DNA of 64,000 bases, taken from Calliphora vicina. Lineage: Eukaryota; Arthropoda; Insecta; Diptera; Calliphoridae. The DNA is taken from positions 101,090,358 to 101,154,357 of the forward strand of contig NC_088782.1 of assembly GCF_958450345.1 (NCBI RefSeq). The letters are read 5' to 3'. This document shows positions 49,401 through 61,184 of this stretch, in pieces. The position numbers were made by a program, and so were the translations under genes. The notes beneath the pieces were generated by a model that saw only the letters and a program-made list of their open reading frames with translations, did not search any database and was not told where the DNA came from. Every line of letters starts with the position of its first letter. The first letter of the stretch is position 1.

Positions 49401-52400
49401 CCATTAACGTGTCTCAGGCCACTAGAACAAGAAATTTATGAACAAAATTAACATATTTTGAGAAATATTAAAATAAAAGCTTATTTTTACTTAAAATATA
49501 TTCATATTTACTTGTATATGAGTTTTTGTCCTCGTAGGATACCGTTAACCTATTCGCAGGTATGACCAAAAAAATTAATTTTTTTTAACGGAAATTTCAA
49601 AACTCCAATTTCAAATTTTTAAAAATTTTGTTATACAAATTTCAGAATTTTTTGATCATCACATGGGGATTTATTGACAACATAATAGGGAATAAAAATG
49701 TGAAAAAAGTATGTCAATACCTCCTATAGTTTTTCCGTACCTGCGATATAAATTTTGCGATTTTCGAGAAAAACTAATTTTTTGGCCATATTTTGGGGAA
49801 TGACCACAATTTCCTTACTGTAATGATTTTTAAGTAAAAGCTATTCAGAATAATATAGTCCAGGTAATTTTAAATATAGTCTGAAAGTTTTACTAAAATC
49901 GGAAAACTTTAACCCTTAAATCGTGAAGGTCAAAGGTCAATTTTTTCAATATTTGGAATTTCTCATAGAAAGATAGCGAAATATTATATATTTTTGGGCC
50001 GATTTTGATGAAACTTAAGAAAAATATAAAATGAAGTCTAGTATTCACAATAACAGTACAAAAATGGAAATTAACCCTTAAGAGTACTTGGGGTCAAAAT
50101 GAATGTGTTTTTCGTGATTTTAAAAGTTGAGGGTCATTTGGACCCCAAGTGCTATTAAGGGTTCATTTCCATTTTTGTACCGTTATTGTGAATACTAGAC
50201 TTCATTTTATATTTTTCTTAAGTTTCATCAAAATCGGCTCAAAAATATATAATATTTCGCTATCTTTCCATGAGAAATTCCAAATATTGAAAAAATTGAC
50301 CTTTGACCTTCACGATTTAAGGGTTAAAGTTTTCCGATTTTAGTAAAACTTTCAGACTATATTTAAAATTACCTGGACTATATTATTCTGAATAGCTTTT
50401 ACTTAAAAATCATTACAGTAAGGAAATTGTGGTCATTCCCCAAAATATGGCCAAAAAATTAGTTTTTCTCGAAAATCGCAAAATTTATATCGCAGGTACG
50501 GAAAAACTATAGGAGGTATTGACATACTTTTTTCACATTTTTATTCCCTATTATGTTGTCAATAAATCCCCATGTGATGATCAAAAAATTCTGAAATTTG
50601 TTTAACAAAATTTTTAAAAATTTGAAATTGGAGTTTTGAAACAGCCGTTAAAAAAAATTAATTTTTTTGGTCATACCTGCGAATAGGTTAACGGTATCCT
50701 ACGAGGACAAAAACTCATATACAAGTAAATATGAATATATTTTAAGTAAAAATAAGCTTTTATTTTAATATTTCTCAAAATATGTTAATTTTGTTCATAA
50801 ATTTCTTGTTCTAGTGGCCTGAGACACGTTAATGGCCTGGCGATTTTTTAATAACTTTAACATTTTTTCACCAATTTTTGTCTTTTATATCTTATTATAA
50901 CGACAATTACGTACACATTTCGATTCTTTTAAATTAAATTGTAAAAGTCATTTTGTAAATTTTTACAAAAACTGAAAAAATTGCATATTTTCCCCTTGTA
51001 AATGCACCTCAAAATTTCAGCGTCGTTGCGCCACCAGTTAACGTTATCCTATCATCCTAATATTTGACACAACGTGTTTCTACAATACATAGAACAATTC
51101 TAGAGGGGGGGACGGCCTGTACCTAGAAAGTTTTTTTCGTCCATACAATCTTGGAGCACTCTAATGCGGGAGCTATGACCTATTATGATTCGATTGTCAT
51201 AAAATATTTTTACGTGATTTTTATGTATTTATATGAGAGCTGTGGCCAATTATGGACCAATATTCACTAAATTCAGTATTATGATTTTTGAATACAAATT
51301 ACTGATCTGTGTACTATTTTGGTTTAATATATGGATGCTATGACCTATTATAGTCCTAAGTATTTAAGGGCTATTTTTGTAGAATTTCATATAAACAACG
51401 CTATTAACAAGAGTGGATCTTATGTGGGATCTATGCCGAATTATGCACCAATATTTAAAAAATCTTGTAGTACGATTCTTGGATACAAATTACTCATCGG
51501 TGTAAAATTTTGGTTGATTGTAGATTTTTATGGATATTTGTGCAGGGTAATGTGTTTTCCTGAAGAAGTTCTTATATGGAGGTTATGACCAATTATGGGC
51601 CTATCATCATAAAATTTGGTATATCGATTTTTGTATATATTGAATAAATTTGTTTTGAATTTCAACCTGATAACTATATTTGTAAGAAATGTATGAGGAT
51701 ATTAGTGATTTTCGGGAGTGGACCTTATTGGGAGCTATGGTTAAATATGGACCGATATTCACAAAATCCAGAAGTATGATTACTGGATACAAATTACTGA
51801 TCTGTGCGTAATTTCATTTTGATATCGATATGTTTTTAATATTTTTTAAGGTTAATACTTTTTTCGGAAATGGGCCTTATAGGGGAGCTATGACCAATTA
51901 TCGGCCAATCTGCATAAAATTTGGTACAGTGATATCTATATATATGAGTATAATTTTTGTCGAATTTTAGCATGATAAAGATATTTATAAGAGATTTATG
52001 AGTACTTAACTGATTTTCGGAAGTGGACCTTATATGGGAGCTATGGTCAAATATGGACCGATATTCACAAAATCCAGTAGTATGATTTCTAAATATAAAT
52101 TACGGATCTGTGTGAAATTTTGTTTTGATATTGATATTTTTTAGATATTTATGTAGGTTATTGTGTTTTTCGGAAGTGGTCCTTATATGGGAGCTATAAC
52201 CAATTATCGGCCGATCTTCATATAATTAGGTACAGCGATTTTGGTATATATGGGGATTATTCATGTCGAATTTCAACTTGATAGCGATATTTATAAGACA
52301 TTTATGCTTATTTAAGAGATTTTCGGAAGTGTACTTTATATGGGGGCTATGGTCAAATATGGGCCGATCCACGAACAATTTTGTAATATAATTTCTTTTA

Positions 52401-55400
52401 CCACGAGACTTATTTTTGCTGAATTTTATGTGGATATTCCTATTCTGTAGGCATTTATAGACCATAGAACCATATTTCGGGAAAAAATTTGTATGGGGGC
52501 TAGGAGAAATCATGGACCGATTCTTATAATTTTCACCAGAGTTACTCCGTTTATCATAAAAGTAACGAGTGCAAAATTTTATGATATTAGCTGCAATATA
52601 TTTACAAAAAATGTCCAAAAATATGTGAAAATTATTAATTTTTTTTTGAGGTTGTCCCACATTTTCATTCATAACTTTGGTTCCACTGTACCGATTTCGC
52701 TGATTTTCAATACCAAACTGCTTAGGACAATAATAAACATTTTTCTTGTAACTCTACTAAGTTTGTTTGCGTATTTAGGACGTGAGCGTGTTTTACACAG
52801 ACGGACAGACGGACAGACGGACAGACAGACGGACATGGCTCAATCGACTTAGAATTTCATAAGGATCAATAATATATATACTTTGTTGGGTCTCAGATGA
52901 ATATTTCTCAATGTTACACACGGAATGACAAACTTATATATACCCTCATTCACCACTTATGGTGGTGGAGGGTATAAAAAGGGTATACAAATATATTTAG
53001 ACAAATTTCAAAATATTTGGTTGTGGGACTTATGCGGGAGCTATGACCTATTATGATTCGATTGTCATAAAATATTTTTACGTGATTTTTATGTATTTAT
53101 ATGAGAGCTGTGGCCAATTATGGACCAATATTCACAAAATTCAGTATTATGATTTTTGAATACAAATTACTGATCTGTGTACTATTTTGATTTAATATAT
53201 GGATGCTATGACCTATTATGGTCCTAAGTATTTAAGGGCTATTTTTGTAGAATTTCATATAAACAACGCTATTAACAAGAGTGGATCTTATGTGGGATCT
53301 ATGCCGAATTATGCACCAATATTTAAAAAATCTTGTAGTACGATTCTTGGATACAAATTACTCATCGGTGTAAAATTTTGGTTGATTGTAGATTTTTATG
53401 GATATTTGTGCAGGGTAATGTGTTTTCCTGAAGAAGTTCTTATATGGAGGTTATGACCAATTATGGGCCTATCATCATAAAATTTGGTACATCGATTTTT
53501 GTATATATTGAATAAATTTGTTTTGAATTTCAACCTGATAACTATATTTGTAAGAAATGTATGAGGATATTAGTGATTTTCGGGAGTGGACCTTATATGG
53601 GAGCTATGGTTAAATATGGACCGATATTCACAAAATCCAGAAGTATGATTACTGGATTCAAATTACTGGATCTGTGCGTAATTTCATTTTGATATCGATA
53701 TGTTTATAATACTTTTTAAGGTTAATATCTTTTTTCGGAAATGGGCCTTATAGGGAGCTATGACCAATTATCGGCCAATCTGCATAAAATTTGGTACAGT
53801 GATATCTATATATATGAGTATAATTTTTGTCGAATTTTAGCATGATAAAGATATTTATAAGAAATTTATGAGTACTTAACTGATTTTTGGAAGTGGACCT
53901 TATATGGGAGCTATGGTCAAATATGGACCGATATTCACAAAATCCAGTAGTATGATTTCTAAATATAAATTACGGATCTGTGTGAAATTTTGTTTTGATA
54001 TTGATATTTTTTAGATATTAATGTAGGTTATTGTGTTTTTCGGAAGTGGTCCTTATATGGGAGCTATAACCAATTATCGGCCGATCTTCATATAATTAGG
54101 TACAGCGATTTTGGTATATATGGGGATTATTCATGTCGAATTTCAACTTGATAGCGATATTTATAAGACATTTATGCTTATTTAAGAGATTTTCGGAAGT
54201 GTACTTTATATGGGGGCTATGGTCAAATATGGGCCGATCCACGAACAATTTTGTAATATAATTTCTTTTACCACGAGACTTATTTATGTGAATTTTATGT
54301 GGATATTCCTATTCTGTAGGCATTTATAGACCATAGGACAATATTTCGGGAAAAAATTTGTATGGGGGCTAGGAGAAATCATGGACCGATTCTTATAATT
54401 TTCACCAGAGTTACTCCTTTTATCATAAAAGTAACGACTGCAAAATTTTATGATATTAGCTGCAATATATTTACAAAAAATGTCCAAAAATATGTGAAAA
54501 TTATTAATTTTTTTTTGAGGTTGTCCCACATTTTCATTCATAACTTTGGTTCCACTGTACCGATTTCGCTGATTTTCAATACCAAACTGCTTAGGACAAT
54601 AATAAACATTTTTCTTGTAACTCTACTAAGTTTGTTTGCGTATTTTGGACGTGAGCGTGTTTTACACAGACGGACAGACGGACAGACGGACAGACAGACG
54701 GACATGGCTCAATCGACTTAGAATTTCATAAGGATCAATAATATATATACTTTGTTGGGTCTCAGATGAATATTTCTCAATGTTACACACGGAATGACAA
54801 ACTTATATATACCCTCATTCACCACTTATGGTGGTGGAGGGTATAAAAAAAGGGACCATTTTGAAAAAAAAAGTCAAACAAATTTTTAATTATACCCTAC
54901 ACCACCATAGTGGGGAGGGTATAATGCGTTTGTGCAGATGTTTGTAACGCCCAAAAATATTGGTCTAACACCCACCTTAAAGTATACCGATCGACTTAGA
55001 ATCACTTTCTGAGTCGATTAAGAGATGTCCGTCCGTCTGGCTGGTTGTCTGGCTGTCCATGTAAACCTTGTGCGCAGAGCACAGGTCGCAATTTTGAAGA
55101 TATTTCGATAAAATTTGGTACATATAATTTTTTCGGCCCAAGGACGAAGCCTATTGAAACTGGCTAAAATCGGTCCCTGATTTCACCTAGCCCCCATACA
55201 AATGTCCTCTCGAAATTGAACTTTATCGGTCATAAATGTTAAATTTATACATGTATCTACATAAATTTCGCTCCACATAAGTTTGATATATACAAAATTC
55301 ATGTCACAAAATTTTGTTACGATCGGTCCATAATTAGTCATAGCTCCCATATAGATTCGCTTCCGAAAATCACTTAAACGTGCATAAATCTCCTAAAAAT

Positions 55401-57737
55401 TTTGGTATATACACAAAATTCAACAGAAATAACTTTCATTAAGACATAAATCACATGACCTAATTTTAAGGTGATCGGTCCATAATTGGCCATAGCTCCC
55501 ATATAAGGCCCACTTCCGAAAATCACTCAAAAATATAAATTATTGAAATTTTAAAAGAAAAATATTTTTGCTCTTTTACTTAGTGTAGGGTATTATATGG
55601 TTGACCGACCATACTTTCTTACTTGTTTTTTTTTTAATATTTTTTTTTTCGAAAGATTGAAGAAATAGCTATCTAAGCTATTTGGGACACATTTTGCTAA
55701 GAACAATAGGTAATTAGTTACATGGATGAGAAAAAACACATATTTGGCCAAAATATTATATTTTGACCCTCTATAACTCAGAGAGCTCTTGACCGATTTT
55801 GTTGAAAAATTGTGTCTGAATTACTATCCAATAGGTCTAATTTCATCAAATCGTAAGGAATTTTTTTCTTTACAAACCATCTCCTGAAAATTTCGAATGG
55901 AATAAAAAACAAGTAAGAAAGTATAGTCGGTCAAGCCCGACCATATAATACCCTACACTAAGTAAAAGAGCAAAAACATTTTCTTTTAAAATTTCAATAA
56001 TTTATATTTTTGAGTAATTTTCGGAAGTGGGCCTTATATGGGAGCTATGACCAATTATGGACCGATCACCATGAAATTGGGTCGTGTGATTTATGTCTAT
56101 ATGAAAGTTAACTATGTTGGATTTTGTGTGTATACCAACATTTTTAAGCGATTTATGCACGTTAATGTGATTTTCGGAAGCGGGTCTATGAGCTATGACT
56201 AAAAAAAATTTGGTGACATGAATTTTGTATATATAAAACTTATTTGGAGCGGAATTTGTGGAGATACATATATAAATTAAACATTTATGACCGATAAAGT
56301 CCAATTTCGTAAGGAAATTTGTATGGTGGCTAGGTGAAATAATAGACCGATTTCAGCCAGTTTCAATAGGCTTGGTCTTGTACCAAATTTGATCGAAATA
56401 TTTTTAAAATTGCGACCTGTACCACTTTAAGGTGGGTGTTAGACTAATATTTTTGGGCGTTACAAACATCTGCACAAACTCATTATATCCTCCCCACTAT
56501 GGTGGTGTAGGGTATAAAAAATCAGCCAAATCGCTCCAGCCATTCTCATGTGATGACATTACATACTTGGACCATTTAATTTTTAAATATCTATAACTTT
56601 AAGCACCCTATTCTGAACTGTACTTTTTATCGTCTAGGCTATTTTATATACAATATAAAGTTCGGTTTTGCGAATTAGAAACCCACTTGATGAAATTTTT
56701 GATTCAGGAATGTTTTCACTCTTCAGCAACAGATTGCTGGAGGACGAAAAGATAATTTACGTGAATGTAAGCACCCCGTCCAATTACTGCACTAACTTTT
56801 AGAAGGTGTGTGAAAAATTCTGAACTTCATTTAAACGTGTTAAAGTAAATTACCGAAACATTTAAGAATTCATGAAATTGTATTTAATGAAATTCCAAAA
56901 CAAAAATACAGTAAATTCAAAGACAATATTTCCATTGAATATAATTTGGAATTTTAAATTACACATGCTTTCAATTACACATGGAATGTCAACACTGATA
57001 AATTCTGTACTAATTGGGGGAATCATTATTAGTAGTACTTGTATATGCAAACTTACCAAACTAATAACTGATCATCGGTCTCGAGACTAATCTTGGTTGC
57101 TTCTAAAAGTATCGTGTTGAAATATATGAATTAATAGTGCTAATTTATTGTAAATAAACAGATCAGCCGTTTCTTACCAGTTTTATTTAAATATTCCTGT
57201 ATATTTCGATTTTGTTCGATTGTTATTTCATCAACATTTGTTAACTTCATTTCAATATTTTGTAATAATGATAAATTCTTGGATGTACTATCTCGCAACA
57301 TATCGGTTTCTGAACTGGCTTTGTTCAGTATATTTTCCATATTCTTAAGTTTTTCGCCAAAGGTTTCAAATAAAACATCGTAGCCTTTCACAATTTCTTT
57401 GATATCACTGATCATTCCAAGTGAGTCGAATTTTTTCTCGAACCTTTGTAAAATGTCACTTTGTTTATTTAATCGTAATTGTATTATTTCATTCAAAGCC
57501 TCTAATATGCTCTCGAATCGAGAGTAGTCACAAGTTGAGAATTCATCGGAAGCCAGATTGAATTGGGACTGTTTAGTAAACAAGTAGATTTTCACACTTA
57601 TATATTTCAAAGCACATAAACATTATTTATATTATTTTTTCATTCTAAATACTTACATCGATTGTAGATTGTGCAAAATAGTTGAAATTCCAGATATAGA
57701 AAATTGATAAGAAATAAAGTAAAGATTTGTAATGCAT
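46477..57737 (-). CDS. Gene C: secreted coiled-coil fibrinogen-related (FReD) protein, 398 aa predicted
   Basis: Predicted exons are 57657-57737, 57178-57568, 57057-57102, 46684-47220 and 46477-46618 (1197 nt with stop; the same phases as genes A and B). The signal peptide starts MHYKSLLYFLSIFYIW. The coiled-coil exon is the shortest (130 aa: SQFNLASDEFSTCDYSRF, then heptad-like KLKNMENILNKAS). Exon 3 gives EATKISLETDD, with Ser where A and B have Cys. The FReD reads PFWVACDNHTEDGGWTVIQ, DEFVIGNET, the DRDND site, GAWWYSKCFW, SNLNGKYY and MMIRP with tail KYKYDT. The exon 1 donor is a normal GT (ATCGAT/GTAAGT). Intron 3 is about 9.8 kb, nearly all transposons. The exon 5 reading is three nt shorter than in gene B. 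Confidence 0.85.
47310..47998. mobile_element. Foldback family F2 body in gene C intron 3
   Basis: Three or four ladder monomers (GGGATGCGAGTGGGATATAT, AAGAGCTTTTTGGTCTCGTA, then the inverted direction CCCACTAGCATCCCACTATG). Tips are missing. Cut at the right by a HINE tip. Confidence 0.7.
47999..49015 (-). mobile_element. Two tandem short HINE family A derivatives
   Basis: Two copies of about 507 bp in a row (47999-48505 and 48506-49015). Each begins ACAAGTAAGAGTACTATATT plus hairpin TTCGGCNGTGCCGAA and ends CAAGTGAAGAAACAGAGTAT AA. Both carry the same private segment (GACNCAGTTAATTATTG to CGAGTTTAAGTCT) absent from other copies. They were therefore duplicated together after that segment was acquired. 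Confidence 0.8.
49016..52975 (-). mobile_element. HINE family A body, copy 1, split by foldback F1
   Basis: Starts AAGGGTATACAAATATATTT and is broken at 49077 by the 2086-bp foldback. It resumes at 51164 and runs through a regular ladder of boxes: 51571, 51726, 51880, 52030, 52183, 52336, 52490. It has GACGGACAGACGGACAGACG at about 52800 and ends at CACTTATGGTGGTGGAGGG then TATAA. Confidence 0.85.
49078..51163. mobile_element. Complete foldback element F1, 2.09-kb palindrome
   Basis: Tips TAGAGTGCTCCAA and TTGGAGCACTCTA. The two arms are complementary over nearly the full length, with the centre near 50120. Flanking 9-bp direct repeats ATGAGGGAG (49069-49077) and ATGCGGGAG (51164-51172) differ by one base. 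The empty site is seen at about 53030 (CTTATGCGGGAGCTATG). Inner marks are GTCCCCCCCTCTAGAATTG, CGCAACGACGCTG, GGATACCGTTAACCTATTCG and TTGGACCCCAAGTGCTATTA. No coding sequence. A 9-bp duplication would fit foldback or Mutator-like movement. Confidence 0.9.
52976..54847 (-). mobile_element. HINE family A body, copy 2 (head-to-tail with copy 1)
   Basis: About 1.87 kb, almost identical to the joined copy 1, starting AAAGGGTATACAAATATATT directly after the TATAA of copy 1. It has the same ladder, the same GACGGACAGACGGACAGACG tract and the same 5' tip. The two bodies share private variants such as GTGGATCTTATGTGGGATCT, so this is a recent tandem duplication. Confidence 0.85.
54848..55870 (+). 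mobile_element. F2 fragment with HINE family B inserted (54889-55627)
   Basis: F2 sequence AAAGGGACCATTTTGAAAAA (54848-54888) and then TTTCGAAAGATTGAAGAAAT (from about 55645) are separated by a complete family B HINE on the plus strand. The HINE has 5' tip TTATACCCTACACCACCATA, boxes at about 55186, 55340 and 55493, and 3' tip ATATGGTTGACCGACCATAC with a shortened hairpin. Located in gene C intron 3. Confidence 0.8.
55908..56517 (-). mobile_element. HINE family B, shortened
   Basis: Left tip ACAAGTAAGAAAGTATAGTC with GGTCAAGCCCGACC; right tip CCCCACTATGGTGGTGTAGG. Preceded by TTTACAAACCATCTCCTGAA, as at 21885. The GTCY tract is deleted. Located in gene C intron 3. Confidence 0.8.
56518..57056. 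other. Transposon-poor part of gene C intron 3
   Basis: No repeat tip or gene recognised. This is the part nearest exon 3 and is probably original intron sequence. Confidence 0.4.
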
Positions 57738-57779
57738 TTATTAGTCGTGAAATTAATTTTATTGTTTGCTTGTTAAGTA

Positions 57780-57830
57780 ACTGATGCTGAATGAATTGAG
57801 ATTTGATTTTTCACTCAGTTTTTATTAAAT
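57780..57830 (-). promoter_or_regulatory. Predicted core promoter of gene C
   Basis: Minus strand: a weak TATA-like TTAATAAAAACTGAG (about 57814-57828), then ATCAAATCTCAATTCATTCA with TTCAGCATC at the start site region (about 57782-57794). The initiator block is shared with genes A and B, but TATATAAA has become AATAAAAA. Confidence 0.4.
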
Positions 57831-58284
57831 TGAGTGCGATATGAAGTAACGCGAATGTATAATAATATGTATTTCGATTGGTTGTTTAAGTTTAAATATT
57901 TACAGATCAGCTATAAACTAAAGTGCTATATATAGATTTAAAATCCAAAAAAAAACATTGCAAAGTTTTCAAGAATTGACGGCCATTTTTTTTGGTAATT
58001 TTTAAAATATAAAAAAATATTCAAATTTATTGCAATTTTGTTAAAGTATTAAAGCATTATCCAAAGTTGTTGTTCAAATTGACATCCAATATGTTTAAAA
58101 ATCTGTCGAATTGTCAAAAATTTTTCGAATAATTAGTAATTCAAACATGTTATTGTAGTCATAGACATAATATTAGCAGTAGCTACTGATATTGATATTC
58201 GTGTTTTCTTAGAAGTTTTCATAGAGATTTTTTACATATTAAATACTATGCAAAACAGTGTTTAGATGGATTCAATAAAAAAAA
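57831..58284. other. Upstream region of gene C
   Basis: AT-rich intergenic DNA; no gene recognised. Confidence 0.4.
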
Positions 58285-60318
58285 AACAAGTAAGAGTACC
58301 ATATTCGGCTGTGCCGAATCTTATATACCCTCCACCTAAATATGATGGTATAACAACTGAATAATATACTTAACAATTGTTAGAAATACTAGTTTACGCA
58401 GACAATATTTTATTTCAAAAGTACATAATATAATTGAAATTCCTATTGGAACGTATGAAATTTAACAATTTATATATTTAATATTTAGTTAATACGTTTG
58501 GTCAACATTTTTCCTTTTTTACCAGATTACAAAAAAAGGGTATACAAATATATTTAGACAAATTTCAAGCTATTGGGTTGTGGGACTTATATGGGAGCTA
58601 TGACCTATTATGAGTCGATTGTCATAAAATATTTTAACGTGATTTTTATGTATTTATATTGGAGTTGTTGCGAAATATGGACCAATATTCACAAAATTCA
58701 GTAGTATGATTTTAAAAATTACTGATCGGTGTACTATTTTGGATCAATATATGGAAGCTATGACCTATTATGGACCTAAGTATTTGAGAGCTATTTTTGT
58801 ACAATTTTATATAAACAACGCCATTATCAAAAGTGGACATTATATGGGAGATATGGTTAATTATGGACCAATATTTTAAAAATCTTGTAGTACGATTCTT
58901 GGATACAAATTAGTGATCGGTGTAAAATTTTGGTTCAGTACAGATTACTTTAAATATTTGTGCAGGTTAATGTGTTTTCCGGAAGTGATTCTTATATGGA
59001 GGCTATGACCAATTATGGGCCTATCATCGTAACATTTGGTAAATCGATTTTTGTGTATATATATTGAACAAATTTGTTTCGAATTTTAACCTGATAACTA
59101 TATTTGTAAGAAATTTAGGAGGATATTAGTGATTTTCGGGAGTGGACCTTATATGGGAGCTATGGTTAAATATGGACCGATATTCACAAAATTCAGAAGT
59201 ATGATTACTGGATTCAAATTACTGGATCTGTGCGTAATTTCATTTTGATATCGATATGTTTTTAATACTTTTTAAGGTTAATATCTTTTTTCGGAAATAG
59301 GCCTTATAGGGGAGCTATGACCAATTATCGTCCAATCTGCATAAAATTTGGTACAGTGATATCTATATATATGAGTATAACTTTTGTCGAATTTTAGCAT
59401 GATAAATGTATTTATAAGAGATTTATGAGTAGTTAACTGATTTTTGGAAGTGGACCTTATATGGGAGCTGTGGTCAAATATGGACCGATATTCACAAAAT
59501 CCAGTAGTATGATTTCTAAATATAAACTATGGATGTGTGTGAAATTTTGTTTTGATATTGATATTTTTTAGATATTTATGTAGGTTATTGTGTTTTTCGG
59601 AAGTGGTCCTTATATGGGAGCTATAACCAATTATCGGCCGATCTTCATAGAATTAGGTACAGCGATTTTGGTATATATGGGGATTATTCATTTATGCTTA
59701 TTTAAGAGATTTTCGGAAGTGTACTTTATATGGGGGCTATGGTCAAATATGGGCCGATCCATGAAAAATTTTGTAATATAATTTCTCATGTGGATATTCC
59801 TATTCTGTAGGCATTTATAGACCATAGAACCATATTTCGGGAAGATATTTGTATGGGGGCTAGGAGAAATCATGGACCGATTCTTATAATTTTCCCCAGA
59901 GTTACTCCTTTTATCACAAAAGTAACGAGTGCAAAATTTTATGATATTAGCTGCAATATATTTACAAAAAATGTCCAAAAATATGTGAAAATTATCAATT
60001 TTTTTTTTAGGTTGTCCTACATTTTCATTCATAACTTTGGTTCCACTGTACCGATTTCGCTGATTTTCAATACCAAACTGCTTAGGACAATAATAAACAT
60101 TTTTCTTGCAACTCTACTAAGTTTGTTTGCGTATTTTGGACGTGAGCGTGTTTTACATAGACGGACAGACGGACATGGCTCAATCGACTTAGAATTTCAT
60201 AAGGATCAATAATATATATACTTTGTTGGGTCTCAGATGAATATTTCTCAATGTTACACACGGAATGACAAACTTATATATACCCTCATTCACCACTTAT
60301 GGTGGTGGAGGGTATAAT
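58285..60318 (-). mobile_element. HINE family A, full length
   Basis: Left tip ACAAGTAAGAGTACCATATT with hairpin TTCGGCTGTGCCGAA; right tip CACTTATGGTGGTGGAGGG then TATAA. Full ladder with small deletions (near 59690 and 59785) and a short tract GACGGACAGACGGACATGGC. The ORFs around 59688-60212 are the same shadows as at 23297-23917. Confidence 0.85.
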
Positions 60319-60322
60319 AAAA

Positions 60323-61043
60323 ATTAGTAAGAAAGTATGGTCGGTCAAGCCCGACTATATAATACCCTACACTGAGTAAATTAGCAAAAACTTTTTTTAA
60401 TTTCAATAATTTATTTTCCTGAATGATTTTTGATAGTTTGGTCGTGTGATTTGTGTCTATATATATGGGGCATTTCAGGTCAAGTGAACCAACTTTTGGA
60501 ATCGATATCTTATGATCGGGATGCAATTTGCACCAAGATGAAATTTGTCCAAGCAGGTGTTTTATCTTATCCATGTAACATATTACCTATTGTTCTTAGC
60601 AAAATGTGTCCCAATAGTCTTCAATCTTTCGAAAAAAAATATTAAAAAAAAAAAATTCAGAAATCAAAAACTTTATCTTTTTTTTAAATATTGAAAAAAT
60701 TTTGAAAAAAAAAGCCAACAAAGTTTTAGATTTTGCAAAAAAAGTCAAAAATTATATGTCTTCAGTTACAAAATATTTATTTTGATAGATATCCCACTCG
60801 CATCCCACTAAGGGACCACATAGGTCTTAAAGGAATAGACCTAAGCTTTCTTTTGAGCAATAAAATTAAAGAAGGGTCCATTTGAAAAAAAGTCAACAAA
60901 GTTTTTGATTTTTCAAAAAAAAGCCAAGAAATTTATGTTTTGAGTTACAAAACATTTATTTTGATAGATATAGAACTCGCATCCCACTAAGCGACCAAAT
61001 AGGTCTTCAAGAAAAATATCTAAGCTTTATTTTAAGAAAAAAC
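60323..61043. mobile_element. HINE family B tip fused to a foldback F2 copy
   Basis: 60323-60462 carries TAGTAAGAAAGTATGGTCGG, the family B hairpin end. 60463-61043 begins ATATGGGGCATTTCAGGTCA (F2 tip variant) and contains ladder monomers (ATCCCACTCGCATCCCACTA, AAGTTTTTGATTTTTC). It is cut by the next HINE tip. Confidence 0.7.
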
Positions 61044-61180
61044 AAGTTAGAGAGCTATATTCGGCTGTGCCGAATCTTATATACCCTTCACCAAATTTAC
61101 TTCAAAATACAAATTTTAAATATTTTTAGGTAAACAAAATAATTTTTTTTTCCAAAGTTTTTTTTTTAATTTTATGAAAA
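61044..61180 (-). mobile_element. HINE family C hairpin end
   Basis: AACAAGTTAGAGAGCTATAT, hairpin TTCGGCTGTGCCGAA, TATACCCTTCACCAAATTTA and an AT-rich body as in 26092-26686. The rest of the element is missing. Confidence 0.65.
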
Positions 61181-61184
61181 AAGA

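Noticed and set aside
51571..52516. CRISPR-like regular spacing of repeats
   Set aside because: The 153-bp monomers are degenerate over their whole length, not short exact repeats with unique spacers, and the genome is eukaryotic.
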